A stretch of DNA of 6,266 bases from an uncultured Oxalobacter sp. (GTDB taxonomy: Bacteria; Pseudomonadota; Gammaproteobacteria; Burkholderiales; Burkholderiaceae_D): the NCBI GenBank assembly GCA_937916185.1, contig CALGGD010000067.1:1-6266 (forward strand). The letters are read 5' to 3'. Made by a program: the position numbers and the translations under genes. Positions 1 through 5,197 of this stretch are shown here, piece after piece. The notes under the pieces are model-generated. The model worked only from the letters and a program-made list of their open reading frames with translations. It made no database searches and had not been told where the DNA came from. The first letter of the stretch is position 1. The number at the start of each line of letters is the position of its first letter.

Positions 1-5
1 AGTTT

Positions 6-635
6 ATGGAAGCCACCAAGAAAAGAAAATGGAAAGCCGTCCTCATCATTGCCGGCATCGCTGTCCTTGTCCATCTGATGGTCATCTTCTTCGGCAGAAC
101 CATGTACGGCATCGATGAAGTCACCGGACCCAAGCTGGATGCCGGTTTCATCACCACCTGGCCTGAAACCGTGAAAGGCATGCTGAAAACCGCTGAGGTC
201 AACAAGAACGATATCGTCTATGACCTGGGGTGCGGGGATGGACGCATCGTCATCGCCGCTGCCCAGATTTACGGCGCACATGGTGTCGGTATTGACCTGA
301 ACCCTAAACGCATCGACGAAGCCAATGAAAACGCCAAGGCCGCCAAAGTCGAGCATCTGGTCAAATTCAAGGTCGGCGACTTCTACAAAGTCGATTTCTC
401 CGATGCCACCGTTGTCGCCCTCTACCTGCCCCAGCAGATCAACTATGAACTGCGCCCTTACCTCTGGAAACAGCTGAAGGTCGGCACCCGGGTCGTCTCA
501 AACGAATCCGACATGGGACCGGAATGGCCTGCAGAAAAGATTGAGAAGGTCGGTCCCAAGACCGTCTATATGTGGACCATCACAGAAGACATCAAACAGA
601 AAGCCGCCAGCATCCAACTGCCTGAACGACCTTGA
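6..635 (+). CDS. Membrane-anchored class I SAM-dependent methyltransferase
   Basis: The 209-residue protein begins with a basic stretch (KKRKWK) and one hydrophobic segment at about residues 11-29, giving an N-in single-pass anchor or uncleaved signal. A Rossmann-type methyltransferase domain follows: motif I VYDLGCGDGR at 71-80 binds SAM, the acidic residue ending strand 2 is D97 in GVGIDLNP, and GDF at 124-126 is the post-II acidic position. The stretch from 129 onward (VDFSDATVVALYLPQQ, then GTRVVSN and a MGPEWP segment) resembles, from memory, a bacterial family distantly like eukaryotic FAM173/ATPSCKMT protein-lysine methyltransferases, which also have an N-terminal membrane segment. The substrate is unknown. 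The ATG at 6 is the first one visible; its ribosome binding site lies off the left edge, so a start further upstream is not excluded. GC is about 58% in a sampled 60-bp block, higher than its neighbours. No terminator is evident after the TGA at 633-635. Confidence 0.88.
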   Translation: MEATKKRKWKAVLIIAGIAVLVHLMVIFFGRTMYGIDEVTGPKLDAGFITTWPETVKGMLKTAEVNKNDIVYDLGCGDGRIVIAAAQIYGAHGVGIDLNPKRIDEANENAKAAKVEHLVKFKVGDFYKVDFSDATVVALYLPQQINYELRPYLWKQLKVGTRVVSNESDMGPEWPAEKIEKVGPKTVYMWTITEDIKQKAASIQLPERP

Positions 636-669
636 GACAGCCTTTCCTTCTATCAAGCAGAAGTATGAC

Positions 670-698
670 TTGACATCTGTCAGAGAGCATGAAAAGAT
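670..698 (+). promoter_or_regulatory. Candidate sigma-70 promoter of the toxin-antitoxin operon
   Basis: A perfect TTGACA -35 box lies at 670-675. With a 17-bp spacer the -10 hexamer is AAAGAT at 693-698, a weak match (3 of 6, keeping the conserved A2 and T6). Transcription would start near 705, inside the palindrome that begins at 698, so a repressor bound there would block the promoter. The -35 is convincing and the -10 is not. Confidence 0.4.
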
Positions 699-723
699 AG
701 ACTTAGTTTATAAACTAAGTCTA
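698..723. promoter_or_regulatory. Perfect 26-bp palindrome, probable antitoxin operator
   Basis: The half-site TAGACTTAGTTTA (698-710) is followed directly by its exact reverse complement (711-723), with no mismatch and no spacer. It ends 15 bp before the antitoxin ATG and overlaps the expected transcription start. Phd/YefM antitoxins are known to bind palindromes in their own promoters, alone and more tightly with their toxin, so autoregulation is the natural reading. It could also form an RNA hairpin in the 5' leader. No T-run follows, so it is not a factor-independent terminator. Confidence 0.7.
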
Positions 724-729
724 CTAACT

Positions 730-734
730 GAGGG
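730..734 (+). promoter_or_regulatory. Shine-Dalgarno site fixing the antitoxin start
   Basis: GAGGG lies 4 nt before the ATG at 739. The same frame stays open upstream to 541, but the longer reading would run inside the methyltransferase gene, through the promoter and palindrome, and has no family resemblance before residue 1 of the 739 start. Confidence 0.6.
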
Positions 735-738
735 TATC

Positions 739-981
739 ATGGAAACCTACAACATCCACGAAGCCAAAACACAGCTTTCAGCAATCCTCGCCAAAGTACA
801 CCATGGTGAAAGCTTCATCATTGCAAAGGCAGGGAAACCTATTGCCAAGCTCGTGCCTTATGAACAGTCATTCCCCAAGAAACGCCCAGTAGGATTTCTC
901 AAAGGAAAAATCAAGATACCAGAAGATTTCGACACCTTTCATCAAGATGAGATTATCGGTATGTTTGAGGAAAGACCATGA
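739..981 (+). CDS. Type II antitoxin, Phd/YefM family
   Basis: This 80-residue protein has the usual antitoxin layout. The N-terminal Phd/YefM fold spans about residues 1-40: NIHEAKTQLSAILAKV forms the first helix region, GESFIIAKAGKPIAKLVP the following strand region. It dimerises and binds DNA. The C-terminal half (about 41-80) holds GFLKGKIKIPEDFD and a short acidic helix ending EIIGMFEERP, the type of segment that wraps the PIN toxin and blocks its active site. The start at 739 is chosen because a GAGGG site precedes it and family similarity begins exactly there. Its stop overlaps the toxin start as ATGA (978-981), giving translational coupling. The palindrome at 698-723 is its likely autoregulatory operator. 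The pairing of a Phd-type antitoxin with a VapC-type toxin is common. Related naming: phd, yefM, vapB; I assign no symbol because the cognate name is ambiguous. Confidence 0.92.
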   Translation: METYNIHEAKTQLSAILAKVHHGESFIIAKAGKPIAKLVPYEQSFPKKRPVGFLKGKIKIPEDFDTFHQDEIIGMFEERP

Positions 982-1394
982 AAATCCTGCTAGATACCAA
1001 CATCCTGATTTGGGTCACCGCATCACCAGAGAAAGTGCCTGAAAACATCCTTCATCAGATTCAGGATACGAAAAATACCATCTTCTTCAGTGCTGCAAGT
1101 ATCTGGGAAATCGCTATCAAGCATACGTTTGGGAAACCTGATTTCTTCTTTAATCCATTAATTATCCATCAGGCACTTGTTGAAAATAATTACACTGAAT
1201 TGCCAATCACAAGCAACCACGCTATCGCAATCCAACACCTACAGAAAATCCACAAAGACCCTTTTGACAGAATGCTGATTGCTCAGGCAATTGCCGAGAA
1301 TATGCTGTTAATGACAGCTGACCAGACCATTGTCAAATATCCTGCCCCTGTCCTCTTCGTCAACAGGGCAGACTGTCAACAAAAACTTGTATGA
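978..1394 (+). CDS. vapC: Type II toxin, PIN-domain ribonuclease, VapC family
   Basis: The 138-residue protein is a complete PIN domain. The acidic metal-binding residues are in place: D6 in LLDTN, E44 in SIWEIAIK, D97 in DPFDRMLIAQA, and D115 in TADQ. The DPFDR-LIAQA block is typical of the VapC subgroup paired with Phd/YefM antitoxins. Members are Mg-dependent endoribonucleases acting on tRNA, rRNA or other RNA; the target cannot be read from sequence. All catalytic positions are intact, so the toxin is probably active when free. The ATG overlaps the antitoxin stop by 4 bp and has an AGGAA site at 968-972, five bases upstream. The last residues after LFVN (RADCQQKLV) look like an extra tail, and the DNA encoding their end is imperfectly repeated 45 bp downstream. 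A sampled block (1141-1200) is about 27% GC, far below the neighbouring methyltransferase. Confidence 0.93.
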   Translation: MKILLDTNILIWVTASPEKVPENILHQIQDTKNTIFFSAASIWEIAIKHTFGKPDFFFNPLIIHQALVENNYTELPITSNHAIAIQHLQKIHKDPFDRMLIAQAIAENMLLMTADQTIVKYPAPVLFVNRADCQQKLV

Positions 1395-1447
1395 AAAATA
1401 GTGAAAAAAATGTAAGATTTGTAGCAAAAAATTTGTATGAAATATAG
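1380..1447 (+). repeat. Imperfect direct repeat at the toxin 3' end
   Basis: The segment CAAAAACTTGTATGAAAAATAG (1380-1401, spanning the toxin stop) recurs at 1425-1447 with one inserted A and two substitutions; both copies run into further A-rich sequence. The copies are offset by 45-46 bp. This looks like a short tandem duplication or a recombination scar at the edge of the toxin-antitoxin module. The A-richness lowers its specificity. Confidence 0.45.
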
Positions 1448-1640
1448 AAAAAACCAGTACTTTTCCCTGAACTCATCTGACAGTTCAAGACAAGCTTCTG
1501 ATAAACGCAAGCTGTTCAGGCTATGATGAGAACAGACTCTTGATGACAGCTGGCAGAGCCATCACCAGATAACCACGCAGCAGAGTCAATTGAGTGATTT
1601 CCTGCTTTACCAAGACAGCAATAACCTCAGATAAACAGGA
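1395..1640. other. Intergenic stretch between convergent genes
   Basis: This stretch separates the 3' ends of the toxin and the minus-strand hypothetical gene. It holds the second copy of the A-rich direct repeat, and a weak 6-bp inverted repeat (TGAACT at 1468-1473 with AGTTCA at 1482-1487, 8-nt loop) without a T-run. It also holds a short minus-strand open stretch ending at a TAG at 1521-1523 that I do not consider a supported gene. No strong bidirectional terminator is visible, although one would be expected between convergent genes. Confidence 0.5.
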
Positions 1641-2234
1641 TCAGGTCTCTGCTTGATATTGATGAACCACTGACTGCCTGACCTTTTCAGGCACCAGACA
1701 TTCAAAATGGTAAGGCGTCAATTCTTCACGCTGATAGACAATCGTCTTCTTTGCTTCTTTCCCAACTGGGAAAATATATTTCCGGATCGCCAGCCCATAC
1801 ATCCGCACAACGCCTAAAGACAATGTCCGGCGGAGCAACTGCTGGCATTGCTCACGGTCTTGGGATGCCTTGTTACGGTCAATCGCTTCTGTGACAGAAT
1901 CCATCATCTCCTGAAGCATGGCATTTGTCGTGCCCTCCTGGCAGACAACCTCATACTGGAAAGACCATGAATCATCTGGCCAACCAGCAGCCGCATTGCA
2001 GATACCCTGGTAATGCTTCCGGCAGGCATCAAAAGCCATCCCCTTGCCCTTTGCCAGAGATACCCAGCGTTCAGCCGAATCATTCCCATCACCGAACTGC
2101 CATTCACGCCGGCTCTCATCCGCAGTGAACACCATCCCGCCAATATAAACATTGACAAAGTTCCCGACCTGTTCCTCGACAATCATCTCTGCCTCCGCAT
2201 GGTTTGACCATTCATAATATGGTACAGCATCCAT
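1641..2234 (-). CDS. Conserved-looking hypothetical protein, function unknown
   Basis: I do not recognise this protein. It is 197 residues from the ATG at 2234, or 203 from the ATG at 2252. I prefer 2234: a GAGGGGA site lies 9 bases before it, whereas the 2252 start is preceded only by A/T-rich sequence without a ribosome binding site. No signal peptide or membrane segment is visible. The N-terminal half looks globular and rich in aromatic residues (PYYEWSNHAEAEM, NVYIGGMVFTADE, WPDDSWSFQYEV), with four cysteines over the whole chain. The middle (about 110-145 of the long form) is charged and probably helical, and the C-terminal part ends with TPYHFECLVPEKVRQ. Codon use and near-50% GC look native, which supports a real gene. 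It follows the glycosyltransferase genes on the same strand after about 100 bp and converges on the toxin gene, so it may be separately transcribed. Nothing ties it to glycan synthesis. Confidence 0.7.
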   Translation of the reverse strand: MDAVPYYEWSNHAEAEMIVEEQVGNFVNVYIGGMVFTADESRREWQFGDGNDSAERWVSLAKGKGMAFDACRKHYQGICNAAAGWPDDSWSFQYEVVCQEGTTNAMLQEMMDSVTEAIDRNKASQDREQCQQLLRRTLSLGVVRMYGLAIRKYIFPVGKEAKKTIVYQREELTPYHFECLVPEKVRQSVVHQYQAET

Positions 2235-2243
2235 CGCGGACTG

Positions 2244-2250
2244 TCCCCTC
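2244..2250 (-). promoter_or_regulatory. Ribosome binding site favouring the downstream start of the hypothetical gene
   Basis: Read on the minus strand this is GAGGGGA, placed 9 bases before the ATG at 2234-2232. It lies inside the first codons of the longer reading from 2252, which itself has no purine-rich site upstream. This is the reason for choosing the shorter protein. Confidence 0.5.
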
Positions 2251-2271
2251 ATTAATGATTTAGATTTATTT

Positions 2272-2306
2272 TCAGAATAAACCTAATACAGGTTATACAA
2301 TTCTGA
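2272..2306. repeat. Imperfect inverted repeat upstream of the hypothetical gene
   Basis: TCAGAAT (2272-2278) pairs with ATTCTGA (2300-2306), and inside it AACCT (2280-2284) pairs with AGGTT (2290-2294) across a 5-nt loop. Together they form a 12-bp stem with an asymmetric internal loop. It lies in the 81-bp gap between the glycosyltransferase stop and the hypothetical gene. No T-run follows on either strand, so it is a poor terminator candidate. It could be an operator or a leader hairpin. Confidence 0.35.
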
Positions 2307-2333
2307 TGACATATCCCATTTCTTGGAAGTTCC

Positions 2334-3797
2334 CTAAAAACGTCCCTTCTTGATTGCCCGATATAGCTTTTTCTGCTCCTGATACTTTTCCCTATGCTGT
2401 AAACGTGCATTGCCAAAAGTCAGCTTGGATAAGATTCTATGCTTAAGATATTGACTTATATTGAATGATTGCAATGCTTTCTGAAAACTTTCTTGTCTGG
2501 AAAGTTTTTGTTGAAGTAACTTTATCTTTTTATCCCGTTCAGAATTCCCCTGTTCCAGTTTCTGAGCCCAAGCCTTTTCTGCTTTGAGAACCTTAATTTC
2601 ATCCAGTAATTTTTCAATATTTTCTGCTTGACTCCGGTTTTCCTGTACAAGTTTCTTATGAATATCTTTTCCTGTTTTATTCTCCCGCAGAAGTTTTTTG
2701 TTTAATTCCCTTTCCCCTTTGAGAATCTCAATCTCGTCCAGCATCAACTGGACGGACAGCTCTTCCACAGGTGAAAGTCCTGACAAGAAGTCTGAAGATT
2801 GCCTTTCTCCTGAATTTGTCAATCTATGCGCTAACGCCATGGTTCGTATCAAACGATAATCAGCGTCATTCATCACGCCTGTCCTGTACCGTTCTTCTGC
2901 TATTGGCAACACCTCTTCCGCAACTTTGGCAAGAACATCACCATCCTTGAAAAACTGCCTGAACCCTTTTCTTTTAGAATCAAAGAACGAATCCAACATT
3001 GCCGGTCTTATGCGTTCCTGTAATGCCTCTTTCTCATCAATTGAGCTTTCATCCAGAACCGACAATGCCAGTAACCTGCCACGTTCAAGTTTCGCATCAA
3101 ATCCTGTAGCGCGAAGCAGGCTTCCTTCCCTTTGCCTGTAAAAGCAATAAGACCGATTCACAAAACAAAAGTTCTTGGCTTTTAAACTTGCCTGGACACA
3201 AAACAGTTCATCTTCATTGACAGTCTTGTCCTCAATAAACCGGAGACCATCAATTACTTCAATGCGGAAAAACTTGTTCCAGACAACTCCCCAAGAACCA
3301 TTTTTTCCAGACCAATCGCCATAGGAGAAAACCGCCTCAACAAAATCCCGTCTGCTGACTCGCCCTTCTAGATGAACAAACTTTCTTTCACTGACCCTAT
3401 CGGGAAACGCATGCTTAAACCCAAAAAACAGAATATCTGATTTTTCAGACAGCATCTTGGGCAATAAATCCGAATAGGCATGGGTATCCAACCAGTCATC
3501 ACCATCCAGAAAAGCAACTACCGAATAATCCTGCAATGCCAATCCAATCTTTTCCAAAGCAAGATTCCTTGCCGAACTCAGTCCACCATTTAGTTTATGG
3601 AAAACTTTGAACCGGCAATCTTTCGCAGCACACTCATCGACAATCTGACTTGATTCATCGGTCGAACCATCATCAATGACATAGGCAACCCAATGTGGAT
3701 ACGTCTGCTTGAGAAGGCTCTCCAGACATTCGCTGATGTAAGATTCCAAGTTATAGACTGGGACAATAACAGCAATACATTCATCTGGAACTGACAT
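2334..3797 (-). CDS. GT2 family glycosyltransferase with C-terminal coiled coil and shared tail
   Basis: A GT-A fold glycosyltransferase of 487 residues. The nucleotide-sugar binding start is IAVIVPVYNLESYI (8-21), followed by IDDGSTD (41-47), NGGLSSARN (70-78) and the metal-binding FLDGDDW (96-102). NEDELF (194-199) supplies the probable catalytic base, and CFYRQREGS (218-226) is a typical acceptor-side motif. No membrane segments or QxxRW motif are seen, so it is a non-processive cytoplasmic enzyme adding one sugar type to a lipid-linked or surface-glycan precursor; donor and acceptor are unknown. The catalytic part ends near residue 230-250. A helical linker follows, then a charged coiled coil (about 345-440), then a 43-residue basic tail (445-487) shared with the upstream glycosyltransferase. 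The start lies 11 nt after that gene's stop, with no strong ribosome binding site, which suggests translational coupling. Third gene of the visible operon. Confidence 0.9.
   Translation of the reverse strand: MSVPDECIAVIVPVYNLESYISECLESLLKQTYPHWVAYVIDDGSTDESSQIVDECAAKDCRFKVFHKLNGGLSSARNLALEKIGLALQDYSVVAFLDGDDWLDTHAYSDLLPKMLSEKSDILFFGFKHAFPDRVSERKFVHLEGRVSRRDFVEAVFSYGDWSGKNGSWGVVWNKFFRIEVIDGLRFIEDKTVNEDELFCVQASLKAKNFCFVNRSYCFYRQREGSLLRATGFDAKLERGRLLALSVLDESSIDEKEALQERIRPAMLDSFFDSKRKGFRQFFKDGDVLAKVAEEVLPIAEERYRTGVMNDADYRLIRTMALAHRLTNSGERQSSDFLSGLSPVEELSVQLMLDEIEILKGERELNKKLLRENKTGKDIHKKLVQENRSQAENIEKLLDEIKVLKAEKAWAQKLEQGNSERDKKIKLLQQKLSRQESFQKALQSFNISQYLKHRILSKLTFGNARLQHREKYQEQKKLYRAIKKGRF
2337..2465 (-). 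other. Shared 43-residue C-terminal tail, copy in the 487-residue glycosyltransferase
   Basis: Residues 445-487 align without gaps to residues 420-462 of the neighbouring glycosyltransferase, with 21 identities. The common pattern is FNI..YL, then LSK, G.AR, YQ.QK, and YR.IKKG near the end. It is rich in lysine and arginine and amphipathic in places. I know of no named domain for it. Confidence 0.75.
2478..2765 (-). other. Predicted coiled coil with degenerate 14-residue period
   Basis: Residues about 345-440 of the 487-residue glycosyltransferase are almost entirely charged and leucine/isoleucine residues with heptad-like spacing. Internal echoes include KKLLREN (367-373) and KKLVQEN (381-387), 14 residues apart, and LDEIEILK (353-360) and LDEIKVLK (398-405), 45 apart. 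The 14-residue step matches the repeat in the neighbouring enzyme. Confidence 0.65.
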
Positions 3798-3808
3798 AAC
3801 AGTCTAAT

Positions 3809-5197
3809 TCATTCACCGCCCTTCTTTATCAACCGATAACAGTGTTTCTGGTACTGATATTGGTCTTTAAGGCGTTCCCTGGCTTTACCAACACTCACCT
3901 TTGATAAAACTTTGGTTCTAAGATACCGACCTATATTGAAATCCTTAATCTGGCGAAGACGGTCATCATAAAACGTAATACGCTGATTAAGTCTCAACTC
4001 CGTCTTTATATGCTTGGCGATATCTGACCTGAGCCCTTGCTCAGTCTGCTGATGCCTTTCGATGTCAGCACGGAGACCCTGCTCAACCTGCTTATGCTTG
4101 GCAATATCTTCCCTGAGCCCCTGCTCGGTCCGCTGATGTGCTTCAATGTCAGCCCGTAATCCCTGCTCGGTCTGCTGATATCTCTCAATATCTTGTTTAA
4201 TAGTTAATATATCATGACATTGCTTATCTTGAGAAATTCTTAACTGCGAAAATGTCTCATGTAATATTTCAAAAACATCAGTTGCATGAAAATATTTGAA
4301 AATATAATCTTGGGCAGTCTTTATATATTTATTTTCAAGTTGATCATAACGCCACAAGGTATGATGCAGAAATCTTTTTGAAAGATTTTCTAATATTTCT
4401 TTATATATTTGTTTGTAAGTTTCTGTTAACTTCTGCGCAGATAAAAACTCCTTAACCCATCCAACAATCAAGTTTTCACGACAGAACATCGAAAATCGGT
4501 CAAGCTGAAGATTCTTGAATCGAGTAACTCCACTTCCTTGACGATAAGTATATAAAGGGACTGTCTTTAAACCTTTAAACGTATTTGCATAAAAAGCAGT
4601 TATAAAATAAGCATAACAGTCCTCAGCCGTAATAAGATAGATATCTTTTATCCATTTGCAAGCTTTTTTACAAATAGATGTCTTAAAAATCTTATTCGAT
4701 AAACACCAATTATAGTGGTCATCAATACAAGTCTTTATGATATTGACTTCACCAATTATTTTTTCAGTATAGACTTTAAACCAAGTTGAATCATCAGCAA
4801 CTGTCTTACTTCCATCAGGATGAAGGAACTCAATAGAAAACTGTAATATATCAACCCGTTCTGAACTAATGGCATCATACATTATCTGAAGTGAATCAGG
4901 ATTACTTAACAAATCATCAGAATCAATGAAAACCGTATAAGCACCCCTCGCCTTCAATGCAGCAGTTTTCCTTGCCAGCAAAGATCCTTCATTTTTTGGC
5001 TTATGAACAACCTGTATCCGTTTATCCCTCTTGGCATAATCATCACAGATGACACCACTGCCATCCGTTGAGCCATCGTCGACCAAAATGACTTCAATGT
5101 CTTTGAAAGTCTGATTGATAATTGAATCTAGACATGTTCTTAAATACTTTTCCACATCATAGACAGGAACAAGAACTGATATTTTTGGCATTTTCAT
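3809..5197 (-). CDS. GT2 family glycosyltransferase with tandem 14-residue coiled-coil repeats
   Basis: A 462-residue GT-A fold enzyme. The N-terminal catalytic domain shows ISVLVPVYDVEKYL (6-19), VDDGSTDGS (39-47), GSLLARK (71-77) and the metal-binding FIDSDD (90-95). AED (191-193) is the likely base region, and YTYRQGSGVT (216-225) the acceptor-side motif. There are no membrane helices, so it is probably a cytoplasmic, non-processive transferase for a surface polysaccharide; sugar specificity is unknown. After a helical middle part come five tandem 14-residue repeats (336-405), then a short linker and the basic 43-residue tail (420-462) shared with the next gene. The ATG overlaps the stop of the acyltransferase gene as ATGA (5194-5197), so the two are coupled. 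A second ATG two codons later is an alternative start. GC is uneven: about 47% near the catalytic motifs, 27% in a middle sample, and 55% in the repeats. Confidence 0.92.
   Translation of the reverse strand: MKMPKISVLVPVYDVEKYLRTCLDSIINQTFKDIEVILVDDGSTDGSGVICDDYAKRDKRIQVVHKPKNEGSLLARKTAALKARGAYTVFIDSDDLLSNPDSLQIMYDAISSERVDILQFSIEFLHPDGSKTVADDSTWFKVYTEKIIGEVNIIKTCIDDHYNWCLSNKIFKTSICKKACKWIKDIYLITAEDCYAYFITAFYANTFKGLKTVPLYTYRQGSGVTRFKNLQLDRFSMFCRENLIVGWVKEFLSAQKLTETYKQIYKEILENLSKRFLHHTLWRYDQLENKYIKTAQDYIFKYFHATDVFEILHETFSQLRISQDKQCHDILTIKQDIERYQQTEQGLRADIEAHQRTEQGLREDIAKHKQVEQGLRADIERHQQTEQGLRSDIAKHIKTELRLNQRITFYDDRLRQIKDFNIGRYLRTKVLSKVSVGKARERLKDQYQYQKHCYRLIKKGGE
3812..3940 (-). other. Shared 43-residue C-terminal tail, copy in the 462-residue glycosyltransferase
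   Basis: Residues 420-462 match residues 445-487 of the downstream enzyme without a gap (21 of 43 identical). The tail directly follows the 14-residue repeat array and a short linker, the same order as in the partner. Its net charge is strongly positive, which would suit contact with the inner membrane surface or with an acidic partner protein. Confidence 0.75.
3983..4192 (-). repeat. Five tandem 42-bp repeats encoding a coiled coil
   Basis: Five in-frame 42-bp units run at 4151-4192, 4109-4150, 4067-4108, 4025-4066 and 3983-4024, encoding residues 336-405. The unit consensus is DI-[EA]-x-H-x-x-T-E-Q-G-L-R-x, for example DIERHQQTEQGLRA. The fifth copy is degenerate (TELRLNQ at its end). Each unit is two heptads, so the array extends one continuous helix. 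The DNA copies differ at many positions, so the array is not a very recent slippage product, although unit-wise change remains possible. Confidence 0.9.

Noticed and set aside
698..723. The palindrome as a factor-independent terminator of the methyltransferase gene
   Set aside because: The stem is A/T-rich and no U-tract follows; its position over the antitoxin promoter fits an operator better.
541..738. Longer 146-residue reading of the antitoxin starting at 541
   Set aside because: It overlaps the methyltransferase in another frame, runs through the -35 box and palindrome, and lacks any family match before the ATG at 739, which has its own ribosome binding site.
1468..1487. Inverted repeat TGAACT / AGTTCA as a terminator for the toxin operon
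   Set aside because: The stem is only 6 bp with an 8-nt loop and is not followed by a T-run on either strand.
1904..2207. Open frames on both strands inside the hypothetical gene (1904-2182 minus, 1925-2128 plus, 2013-2207 plus)
   Set aside because: They are overlaid on a longer frame with better protein character and have low-complexity, arginine/serine/proline-rich translations typical of shadow frames.
4006..4188. 60-residue repetitive minus-strand frame
   Set aside because: It is the alternate-frame reading of the 42-bp repeat array; its apparent ISRPSR-type repeats are a by-product of the DNA repeat.
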